DNA of 5,033 nucleotides. Origin: an uncultured Lachnospiraceae bacterium. GTDB taxonomy: Bacteria; Bacillota; Clostridia; Lachnospirales; Lachnospiraceae. The translations under genes were made by a program, and so were the position numbers. The notes below the pieces were generated by a model. That model was not told the DNA's origin, did not search any database, and saw only the letters and a program-made list of their open reading frames with translations. This document shows positions 1-5,033 of this stretch, piece after piece (position 1 is the stretch's first letter; the number at the start of each line of letters is the position of its first letter). Location of the stretch: assembly GCA_937901625.1 (NCBI GenBank), contig CALDIE010000074.1:1-5033 (forward strand), given 5' to 3'.

Positions 1-349
1 ATTCGGCATCGACATTGGTCAGCAGGGAGACCTCCTGAAGGAAACCGGAGATATCTTCTATCATCGCTTCCCCCGCAGCCTCTTTTAGCTCCCTGCGGGT
101 TAAAATGACCATCGACGGGATCAGAAACAGGAGCAGTCCCGCAACATGTGAACACACGCCGAATCCCATCGCGATGGCAATGATCGCCGGGCACCAGTGA
201 AGCGCTACCGTCCCCAGGATGCTTCCCATAAGGACGCGAAAGGAAATACTCTCCTTTTTTAACAGGCGCATCGAAAGCAAGATCCCAACCACCTGGTATA
301 TCAGGTAGTAGATCAACGCTATGATATTTCCGGCCAAACTTCCGTTCAT
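1..349 (-). CDS. Polytopic membrane protein, N-terminal 116 residues (gene cut by window edge)
   Basis: I do not recognise the family. The reading frame is open from ATG at 349-347 to the left edge, giving 116 residues. An in-frame TAG lies three codons upstream of the ATG, so this is the earliest possible ATG start. An AAGGAG sits at 369-364 on the minus strand, 14 bases before the start, which is rather far but usable. Three hydrophobic stretches are visible, at about residues 8-27, 39-62 and 66-83. Basic residues follow the first (R28, K31, K32) and the third (R85, R86), suggesting cytoplasmic loops there. After residue 86 the chain is acidic and amphipathic. The gene starts 32 bases after the stop of the large glycosyltransferase on the same strand, so the two are probably co-transcribed. 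By context it could be another GT-C-type transferase or a polymer-handling membrane protein, but no catalytic motif is present in the visible part. The existence of the gene is fairly sure; its function is unknown. Confidence 0.75.
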   Translation of the reverse strand, partial: MNGSLAGNIIALIYYLIYQVVGILLSMRLLKKESISFRVLMGSILGTVALHWCPAIIAIAMGFGVCSHVAGLLLFLIPSMVILTRRELKEAAGEAMIEDISGFLQEVSLLTNVDAE

Positions 350-381
350 ACCAGCCTAAGTTTCTCCTTCCAAGTCTTTTC

Positions 382-3300
382 TTAACCGCTGATCAGCACC
401 CAGGAATCGCGCCAGCGAAGCCAGCGGTTTACATACTCAACCGTTACCGGTTCTCCGGAAAGTACCGGGTAGAACAATAAAAACAAAACAAATACCAGAA
501 GTGTATAGGCTATGCATAGCGTAGTAAACGCCTTTTTAGACATCTTTGTACGCAGATCCGCCAGGCACTTTACGATCATCAATACCACGAACGGAACACA
601 CGGGAAATAATGATACATGAACGTGATACGCGTAACCAAGGTCCACGGAAGGTATTGCGCCAGATAACCCACCGCCAGAAACAGAGCCTGACGGTCGCGT
701 TTAAAGATCATCAGATACAGAGTATACAAAAACGCCGGAATTCCCATCCACCATACCAGTGGATTGCCGAATGCGCTGATGCCTTCGCGGAGTCCGTTTG
801 CGTAAATATGCGAATAATACCACACCGGCCGGTACATCGTAAGCCACTGATACCAGGGCGAGGAGTAGGGATGCGTCGCATCCAGTCCGGAATGATAAGA
901 AAACATGGAGGACTGGTTATCCAGCATCCTCTTAAGCAGTCCCGCTTCCGAATATCCCTTAAACGGTATATACGCCAACAGATAGATCAGAGCCGGCACT
1001 GCCACAAATACAATCAGGCAAAAGAGGGTCAGCTTCTTTACATATTCGGGGAACTTCTCCGCCACTTCCCTATTGGAAATGCTTCCCGTATCCGCCTGCT
1101 TATCCTTCCCTTTTCTCGAGCGATGAACCAGCGCATAACGGTATTCCCTGTAACGGTTATACAGATTTACAAAGAAGATCACCGCCAGACCCGCTCCGGC
1201 ATAAACGCCTGTCCATTTGCTCGCAATACCAAGTCCCATTGTCAGTCCGCAGAACGCCAACGGACGCCAGGCCTCCTTTAACGGTTTGTCGTAAAAACTG
1301 TTTTTGCAATAACAGTACATCAGGTAGTACATCAAAATGATAAAGAAAGTAATATACACATCGATCGTCGCGATCCTGGTCTGCGTAAAGTGCATGAAAT
1401 CAAAAGCAAATACCGCGCACGCCACAGAGGCCAAAAGCGTGTCATCCGTCATCTTCTTCGCGAAAAGATACATCACCGGCAGCATAAAGATACCAAAGAG
1501 CGTTCCCATGATACGCCACCCGAAAGGCGTCATACCAAAGATCCGCACACCGATGGAAATGATAAATTTTCCCAGAGGCGGGTGCGTATTCTCATAATTG
1601 GTCATACCGTGCACCATCTCATAAGCCGTACGTCCGTGATAAATCTCATCAAAATACATACTGTTGCGGAAGGTAAACTCATCCGGGCACAGCGCCTGCT
1701 CATCAAAGAGCTCCGGATACTGAGAAGCATTGACCGGCAATATCCGGTTTCCGTCGACATCCTCAAAGACCAGTTCAAGGATCGACGCCTGATTCTCCAC
1801 CAGTTCCAGGCGGATCCGGTTTGTCTGCGTAAAGAGATCCACTTTCTTCCAGGTAAAGACCGAATCAAAGAACAGGTCCTCCCCCATTTGCACCCATTGC
1901 CCTTCCGCATACCCCAGCTGTCTGAAGTGCCGGTCATGCCAGGGAGCGATCAGGTAATTCACCGCCACAGGATTTACATCATAAGGAAATTCAAATTCCA
2001 ATACATCACCGCTTTGCATCTCGTAACTTGTCTGAGGCATCTTCCCGTCACCCAGATCCCTTAAAGCAAAACAGGAATAGAAAAGCGTGATCGAGATCAT
2101 CAGGATCCAGTCCATCCTTGCAAGGACAAGTTTCTTTTCCGAAGCCTCCGGTCGGATTTCAGGTAACGGCAACTGAATTCCAAAATGTTTTATTTCCTCC
2201 AAAGGATGTTCCGTAACTTCCTTTTCTGTTTTCCTTTTTACAAAAGCATCCGCCGCGAGATTCTTCTTAGCGTTTTTGCCATAATACCTTGCGATCACCC
2301 AGTACAGATACACGGCCATGCATACACTGAAAGCAGACACTGTTACTATAACCGGATGTTTGGAATTGAAATTCATCGGATCATAGAATTCCAGAACATA
2401 TGCGGAATTATAAAAATTCGCCATAGCCATTCCGGCTGCCACGACCATGATGTGTTTTCCGGGCCGCCAGAGATAGGCTAAAAGCAGAAGCGCAAACGCG
2501 GGGTATACATAGCGTTCGTGCATCCTGACAGAAAAGGTAAACATCGTTACAATGATAAAGGACGCCAATATCGCGTATAGCCGATCGTCTTCCAGATTCT
2601 TATACGAAATGAAAAACGTAAAGAATACAATAAGAAGTATTGCGATCGTTCCCCAGGTTTTGATGCTGAGACCGATAAAAAGCGTATCCTGAGATGCCCA
2701 GCACTTTCCGATCATCCCCCAGAAATTGTAGCCGTTAACGGTAGCATACGGATAGGAGCCCATCGTCTCCACATAGAGTTCCAGCACTTTCTTTAAACCG
2801 AAGGGCGCCATCATCAACAACAAAACGGTGATCGCTCCAATACCCTTTGCCAGTGTTTCCAGAAAACGTTTCCAATTGATCCTGAAAGGCTTTTTCACAC
2901 CAAAAACATAACGCCAGACTGCCACCAGAAGAACCGGCGTAAAGATCAGTGTCTGCGGTTTTATAAGGATACCGATCGCAAAAAAGAGATATGCGCGAAG
3001 ATATTTTTCTTCACTGAGAAACAGGACCGTCAGCAGAACAAAGAGTGTGTAAACGCTGTCTACCTGACCCCATACAACAGAATTCAGAAGGATCATCGGC
3101 TGAAAGAGGTACGCCGCTTCCACAAAATGAGCTTCCGTACGTCCGAGTCTTTTGTAAGCCTCCCTGTAGATCAACCAGCCCGTCAGAAGATCGCAGATAA
3201 TGGAAGGGAGTTTCACCACCACCAGATGCGCTCCCGACCGGTATGCCAGATCGAGCGCCGAGGAGATCGCCCCGACGATCCACAACAGATACAGGTATCC

Positions 3301-3615
3301 GGGAGGGTAATCCGAAAAAATCTCGGGATCATAGAATTTCGCCGGTCCCACCTCATACATGCGGTTTGCCCAATAAGCAAAGCAGTTGATATCCGTATCA
3401 AACCCCTGCTTGTAATATGCAAGGATCAAACGAAGTATCAGCGCCACCGCCATCAGGATCCAAAACTCCATGCCATACAAAGAACGGGACGCGCTGTCAT
3501 CCGTTCCTTTCTTTCCGTCGCTTCCTCTTCCGGCAAATATACCTTTATTCATCCCCAGATAGCAGATCGCGGTCAGAAATAATCCGCCGACCGCCGCTAT
3601 GTGAATTCCAGCCAT
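382..3615 (-). CDS. Two-domain membrane glycosyltransferase: Gpi18-like GT-C half fused to a PMT-family (GT39) half
   Basis: The 1077-residue integral membrane protein should transfer sugars from polyprenyl-phosphate donors to acceptors on the outer face of the membrane. The N-terminal half (about 50-445) has GT-C features: DTD at 73-75 in the first external loop, DYPPGY at 102-107, WGQVDS at 182-187, KPQ at 219-221 and HERYVYP at 366-372. The WGQxD motif is typical of Gpi18-like mannosyltransferases (COG5542). A charged linker (about 446-498) leads to a second unit that starts with a membrane segment at about 502-518. Next comes a soluble region (about 519-650), then PMT hallmarks: the DE pair D656-E657, HPPLGK at 678-683, PFGWR at 697-701, TRIATID at 746-752 and SKWTG at 799-803. 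A C-terminal four-helix PMT-like region follows, with YLPW at 988-991. There is no MIR domain, as usual in bacteria. The start ATG has GAGG at 3627-3624, 8 bases upstream. Substrate and donor sugar cannot be told from sequence. The family call is strong; the assignment to protein rather than glycan acceptors is open. Confidence 0.93.
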   Translation of the reverse strand: MAGIHIAAVGGLFLTAICYLGMNKGIFAGRGSDGKKGTDDSASRSLYGMEFWILMAVALILRLILAYYKQGFDTDINCFAYWANRMYEVGPAKFYDPEIFSDYPPGYLYLLWIVGAISSALDLAYRSGAHLVVVKLPSIICDLLTGWLIYREAYKRLGRTEAHFVEAAYLFQPMILLNSVVWGQVDSVYTLFVLLTVLFLSEEKYLRAYLFFAIGILIKPQTLIFTPVLLVAVWRYVFGVKKPFRINWKRFLETLAKGIGAITVLLLMMAPFGLKKVLELYVETMGSYPYATVNGYNFWGMIGKCWASQDTLFIGLSIKTWGTIAILLIVFFTFFISYKNLEDDRLYAILASFIIVTMFTFSVRMHERYVYPAFALLLLAYLWRPGKHIMVVAAGMAMANFYNSAYVLEFYDPMNFNSKHPVIVTVSAFSVCMAVYLYWVIARYYGKNAKKNLAADAFVKRKTEKEVTEHPLEEIKHFGIQLPLPEIRPEASEKKLVLARMDWILMISITLFYSCFALRDLGDGKMPQTSYEMQSGDVLEFEFPYDVNPVAVNYLIAPWHDRHFRQLGYAEGQWVQMGEDLFFDSVFTWKKVDLFTQTNRIRLELVENQASILELVFEDVDGNRILPVNASQYPELFDEQALCPDEFTFRNSMYFDEIYHGRTAYEMVHGMTNYENTHPPLGKFIISIGVRIFGMTPFGWRIMGTLFGIFMLPVMYLFAKKMTDDTLLASVACAVFAFDFMHFTQTRIATIDVYITFFIILMYYLMYCYCKNSFYDKPLKEAWRPLAFCGLTMGLGIASKWTGVYAGAGLAVIFFVNLYNRYREYRYALVHRSRKGKDKQADTGSISNREVAEKFPEYVKKLTLFCLIVFVAVPALIYLLAYIPFKGYSEAGLLKRMLDNQSSMFSYHSGLDATHPYSSPWYQWLTMYRPVWYYSHIYANGLREGISAFGNPLVWWMGIPAFLYTLYLMIFKRDRQALFLAVGYLAQYLPWTLVTRITFMYHYFPCVPFVVLMIVKCLADLRTKMSKKAFTTLCIAYTLLVFVLFLLFYPVLSGEPVTVEYVNRWLRWRDSWVLISG

Positions 3616-3685
3616 GCTTCTTTCCTCGGTTATATACTTACTATTTCCGCACAGACAAACATCCGCATCCCTATCACACTATAAA

Positions 3686-3950
3686 AACCGTGCGATCTCC
3701 TTCGAGCCAGACCAACATGCGTTACCTGCACAGTTAACTCCACCCAGGCACCCTCGCGGCACCCGCGAAATCCTGCTTAGTGCTGCTGTGTTCCCACCCT
3801 GACACGGTTCACAGGCACACGTTGCGCAAGACCCGGATTTCAACGTCACTTATGCAGGGCAGCCACACCGGCGAACACCCTCCAAAGACCATCACCCTCG
3901 CTGGAGCGGATTGCGAGTACAAGGGACCGCTACTCCCCCGGCTGCACGGC
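3686..3950 (-). ncRNA. ffs: Signal recognition particle RNA, large bacterial type (with Alu domain)
   Basis: Read on the minus strand this is a 265-base RNA closely resembling the B. subtilis scRNA. The 5' end (GCCGTGC, 3950-3944) pairs with the 3' end (GCACGGT, 3693-3687), closing the long rod. The Alu-type 5' domain shows the familiar GGGGGAGTAGCGG (3939-3927) and the TGTACTCGCAATCCGCTC stretch (3921-3904). The S-domain helix 8 is clear at about 3805-3780: GTCAGG, a GTG-GGAA-CAC stem-loop with tetraloop at 3794-3791, then AGCAGCA. This hairpin binds Ffh. The segment GACGTTGAAATCCGGGTC plus TTGCGCAAC also matches the known pattern. The RNA scaffolds SRP for co-translational membrane insertion. 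It is encoded between tadA and the glycosyltransferase, with its own promoter. A T-run (3687-3683) follows the last pair, but I see no separate terminator hairpin, so the 3' end may depend on processing or on the closing helix. The exact ends are uncertain by a few bases. Confidence 0.96.
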
Positions 3951-3956
3951 TTTTAT

Positions 3957-3986
3957 AGTATATCCTTAGAGGCCTTGTATTGTCAA
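3957..3986 (-). promoter_or_regulatory. Strong sigma-70/sigma-A-type promoter of the SRP RNA gene
   Basis: On the minus strand a perfect -35 box TTGACA (3986-3981) is followed by an 18-base spacer and a -10 box TATACT (3962-3957). Six bases later comes G3950, the first base of the SRP RNA closing helix, which fits the expected start of transcription. A near-consensus promoter suits an abundant housekeeping RNA. Because no convincing promoter or terminator is visible between the RNA and the glycosyltransferase at 3615, read-through from here may help express that gene (inference). Confidence 0.88.
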
Positions 3987-3992
3987 CCTTCG

Positions 3993-4067
3993 CTACGGGG
4001 CGTCCCCCGCGTTCCCTACGGGGCGTCCTCCGCATTCTTCCCTACAGATCATCCCCCGCCGGGTTCC
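3993..4067 (-). repeat. Three degenerate tandem copies of a 23-26 base GC-rich repeat
   Basis: On the plus strand, units start at CTAC at 3993, 4016 and 4042. The first two share CTACGGGGCGTCC almost exactly, followed by (C/T)CCGC(G/A)TTC. The third (4042-4067) is diverged but keeps CTAC, then TCCCCCGC and GTTCC in register. The array begins just upstream of the SRP RNA promoter and runs through the tadA stop codon (TAG, 4044-4042) into its last eight codons. Unit 1 can fold on the minus strand as CGGGG-GACG-CCCCG (4009-3996). It could be a locally expanded intergenic repeat or a pausing element; no known family is recognised. Confidence 0.6.
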
Positions 4068-4548
4068 CCGGCGTAACCTTTAATCTCTTTCGAAGCCCTT
4101 GAAAGAAATCACTTAACATCCGGGAACACTCCTGCTCACAGATCCCTCTTGTCACTTCACAACGGTGATTAAACCCGTCCATTTCGAGGATATTCAAAAT
4201 CGACCCGGCGCAGCCTGCCTTGGGATTCATACACCCGATCACCACCCTGGGCACTCTCGCCTGCACAATGGCACCGGCGCACATCTGACAGGGTTCCAGC
4301 GTTACATACAACGTACAGTCATCCAGTCTCCAGTCATCGATCTTTTTCCCGGCCCGGCGGATGGCCGTAATTTCCGCATGCGAAAGTGTCGACTTATCCG
4401 TATTTCTCCGGTTATATCCTCTCGCAATGACTTTTCCATCGTGCACGATCACGCAGCCGATCGGCACATCCCCGCCCGCATTCGCCTTTTCCGCCTCTTT
4501 GTAGGCTGCTTTCATAAACTTAATATCCTGATTTTTCTCAAAATTCAT
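4042..4548 (-). CDS. tadA: tRNA-specific adenosine deaminase TadA
   Basis: This zinc enzyme deaminates the wobble adenosine 34 of tRNA-Arg(ACG) to inosine so that one tRNA reads several CGN codons; it acts in the cytoplasm and is usually essential. The 168-residue product has the full cytidine/deoxycytidylate deaminase fold signature: PIGCVIV at 29-35, the zinc-binding and catalytic HAE at 57-59 (H57, E59), and PCQMC at 86-90 (C87, C90). These residue numbers coincide with those of E. coli TadA. N46 in GYNRRN and the GCMNPKAG segment around residue 110 also fit the family. Length is normal. The ATG at 4548-4546 gives the expected N-terminal helix, but the bases before it (AAATTTTAATAG) contain no Shine-Dalgarno sequence and lie at the compositional break, so the native upstream region is probably missing. 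M12 is a less likely start because it would cut into the first helix. SRP RNA lies downstream on the same strand, the arrangement known from B. subtilis. Confidence 0.96.
   Translation of the reverse strand: MNFEKNQDIKFMKAAYKEAEKANAGGDVPIGCVIVHDGKVIARGYNRRNTDKSTLSHAEITAIRRAGKKIDDWRLDDCTLYVTLEPCQMCAGAIVQARVPRVVIGCMNPKAGCAGSILNILEMDGFNHRCEVTRGICEQECSRMLSDFFQGLRKRLKVTPGNPAGDDL
4057..4073 (-). other. GC-rich hairpin inside the 3' end of tadA
   Basis: The minus strand reads CGCCGGG-GAA-CCCGGCG, a perfect 7-bp GC stem with a 3-base loop (or 6 bp with a 5-base loop), encoding part of the TadA tail (PGNPAG). No T-tract follows, so it is not a classical intrinsic terminator. It might slow polymerase or protect the tadA mRNA 3' end, or it may simply reflect the repetitive GC-rich sequence here. 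Confidence 0.4.
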
Positions 4549-4566
4549 CTATTAAAATTTCATGTC
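4549..4566. other. Junction between two sequence pieces of different composition
   Basis: Left of here the DNA is moderately to highly GC-rich with all genes on the minus strand. Right of here it is strongly AT-rich with all genes on the plus strand. The tadA start codon on the left lacks its ribosome-binding site, and the cellulase on the right lacks its N-terminal part. Both genes are therefore damaged at one point, as expected of a chimeric join or a recent recombination breakpoint. The exact base cannot be fixed by eye: tadA-like coding ends at 4548, and cellulase-like coding is recognisable from about 4564. I see no insertion sequence ends, tRNA gene or target-site duplication here. Confidence 0.7.
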
Positions 4567-4878
4567 TATTATGTTCACTTTTATTCTGGTACTCATACAG
4601 ATTGGTTAAGAAATAGGGTTAATGAAGCTTATTCAAAAGGATTACCTATATTTATTAGTGAATGGGGTACGAGTGATGCTTCTGGTAATGGTGGAGTTTA
4701 TTTAGATGAATCGCAAAAGTGGATTGATTTCTTAAATAGTAAGAATATTAGTTTTATTAATTGGTCTTTAACAAATAAGAATGAATCATCAGCATTACTT
4801 AAGTCAGGATGTACTACATTAACAGATAGTTGTTTAACTAGTAGTGGAACATTTGTTAAAAAGGTTATTAAAGGTTAA
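4564..4878 (+). pseudogene. C-terminal fragment of a GH5-family endoglucanase (5' part missing)
   Basis: About 104 residues end at TAA 4876-4878. They match the last third of GH5 cellulases (subfamily 2 type): VHFYSGTHTDWLR at 4573-4611 with the conserved active-site His (4576-4578); then LPIFISEWGTSD with the catalytic nucleophile Glu (4660-4662); and INWSLTNKNES at the last barrel strand with its substrate-stacking Trp. The general acid (NEP motif) and the first barrel strands, encoded further 5', are absent, as is any signal peptide. No binding module or dockerin follows the barrel. The frame stays open leftward to an ATG at 4165, but that part is the antisense of tadA and shows no cellulase likeness, so that start is not real. 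The intact protein would be secreted and would cut beta-1,4-glucan chains. As it stands the gene is cut by the join, so 'partial' may be more accurate than decayed. Confidence 0.85.
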
Positions 4879-4900
4879 TTGTATAACCTTTTTTTATTTT
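4870..4900 (+). terminator. Intrinsic terminator of the cellulase gene
   Basis: AAAGGTTA (4870-4877) pairs with TAACCTTT (4884-4891) around a 6-base loop and runs straight into a T-rich tail (TTTTTTTATTTT). An alternative fold pairs AAAAAGGTTAT (4858-4868) with ATAACCTTTTT (4883-4893). In either case the hairpin overlaps or encloses the stop codon, so the end of the coding sequence doubles as terminator. The A-rich left arm could also work on the opposite strand, though no gene comes from that side. Confidence 0.7.
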
Positions 4901-4910
4901 GTAATTGAGT

Positions 4911-4916
4911 TATAAT
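4911..4916 (+). promoter_or_regulatory. Possible -10 box for the nrdG-like gene
   Basis: A consensus TATAAT lies 18 bases before the ATG at 4935, directly after the cellulase terminator. No good -35 box is found at the usual distance (the region is a T-run), and a start around 4921-4925 would leave a very short leader with GAGG at its 5' end. In such AT-rich DNA a chance match is possible. Confidence 0.35.
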
Positions 4917-4934
4917 ATTTATGAGGTAGTGTTT

Positions 4935-5033
4935 ATGAAAAAAGGTTATGTAAGGTTAGCAACACCAGAAATCCAAACGGATAGTATTGTAGATGGAGAG
5001 GGCATACGTTCTGTTATATGGTTTCAAGGTTGT
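4935..5033 (+). CDS. nrdG: Anaerobic ribonucleoside-triphosphate reductase activating protein (NrdG-like radical SAM), first 33 residues
   Basis: The open frame begins with ATG at 4935, preceded by GAGGT at 4923-4927 with a 7-base gap, and runs off the right edge. The visible sequence has the N-terminal pattern of Bacillota NrdG-type activases: RLATPEIQTDSIVDGEGIR followed by SVIWFQGC. The last codon (TGT, 5031-5033) is the first Cys expected of the CxxxCxxC motif that binds the radical SAM [4Fe-4S] cluster. NrdG-family proteins use S-adenosylmethionine to place a glycyl radical on the class III reductase NrdD, allowing dNTP synthesis without oxygen. The reductase gene is not in the window. 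Other activases of glycyl radical enzymes and QueE-like proteins share the GxGIR...GC pattern, but the IQTDSIVDGEGIR wording favours NrdG. Base composition matches the cellulase fragment, so both belong to the AT-rich piece. Confidence 0.78.
   Translation, partial: MKKGYVRLATPEIQTDSIVDGEGIRSVIWFQGC

Noticed and set aside
610..1281. Plus-strand open frame of 223 codons opposite the glycosyltransferase, and similar ones at 1390-2064 and 3127-3582
   Set aside because: They lie entirely or almost entirely antisense to a clear PMT-family coding region, have Arg/His/Gln-rich low-information products and show no recognisable family.
1602..1937. Minus-strand open frames in other frames of the glycosyltransferase (also 3011-3283 and 3213-3422)
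   Set aside because: These are out-of-frame shadows of a continuous, well-conserved reading frame; no sign of a frameshift in the main frame.
3629..3658. Possible promoter for the glycosyltransferase (TTGTCT, 18-base spacer, TATAAC on the minus strand)
   Set aside because: Transcription would start about at 3622, downstream of the GAGG ribosome-binding site at 3627-3624, so it could not make a translatable leader; the boxes are also weak.
3683..3693. Intrinsic terminator directly after the SRP RNA
   Set aside because: There is a short T-run, but the preceding GCACGG pairs with the far 5' end of the RNA rather than forming a local hairpin, so a separate terminator is not supported.
3993..4067. 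CRISPR-like array
   Set aside because: Units are contiguous and degenerate with no spacers between them, and no cas genes are present.
3780..4076. Plus-strand open frame of 98 codons across the SRP RNA region
   Set aside because: It is antisense to the SRP RNA, its promoter and the tadA tail; the composition is that of a structured RNA, not coding DNA.
4165..4878. A 237-codon plus-strand open frame ending in the cellulase fragment
   Set aside because: Codons before about 4564 are antisense to tadA and do not resemble a GH5 protein; only the C-terminal part is a real gene remnant.

Overview
The window reads as two pieces of DNA that differ sharply in composition and meet near position 4550-4570. 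Bases 1 to about 4548 are moderately GC-rich (one 60-base sample, 4201-4260, is 67% G+C). Every gene there is on the minus strand. Bases from about 4565 to the end are AT-rich (samples at 4621-4680 and 4741-4800 are 33% and 22% G+C), and their genes are on the plus strand. Both pieces look like anaerobic Bacillota. The left piece has the long, Alu-domain-containing SRP RNA typical of that phylum and resembles a Clostridia/Lachnospiraceae genome. The right piece carries the end of a GH5 cellulase and the start of an anaerobic ribonucleotide reductase activase, as expected in an AT-rich gut or rumen anaerobe.

Left piece, in transcription order (right to left): tadA, the tRNA-Arg wobble adenosine deaminase (4548-4042); a GC-rich spacer with three degenerate copies of a roughly 25-base repeat; a strong sigma-70-type promoter; the large SRP RNA gene (about 3950-3686); a 1077-codon membrane glycosyltransferase that joins a Gpi18-like GT-C half to a complete bacterial PMT (protein O-mannosyltransferase family, GT39) half (3615-382); and, 32 bases later, the first 116 codons of a polytopic membrane protein that runs off the left edge (349-1). 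The tadA-SRP RNA pair is the same as in Bacillus subtilis, but dnaX, which follows there, is replaced here by the envelope glycosyltransferase. The two membrane-protein genes probably form one cell-surface glycosylation unit.

Right piece: about 100 C-terminal residues of a GH5 endoglucanase with no 5' half (about 4564-4878), a terminator hairpin that overlaps its stop codon, a TATAAT box, and the first 33 codons of an NrdG-type radical SAM activase (4935-5033), cut at the first cluster cysteine.

The break falls almost exactly at the tadA start codon, which has no visible Shine-Dalgarno sequence, and it beheads the cellulase. The simplest explanation is a chimeric metagenomic join; a real recombination or transfer event is the alternative. 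I saw no CRISPR array, transposase, tRNA or defence system, and nothing that clearly qualifies as an undescribed system. The most distinctive biology is the fused double GT-C enzyme next to the SRP RNA gene.
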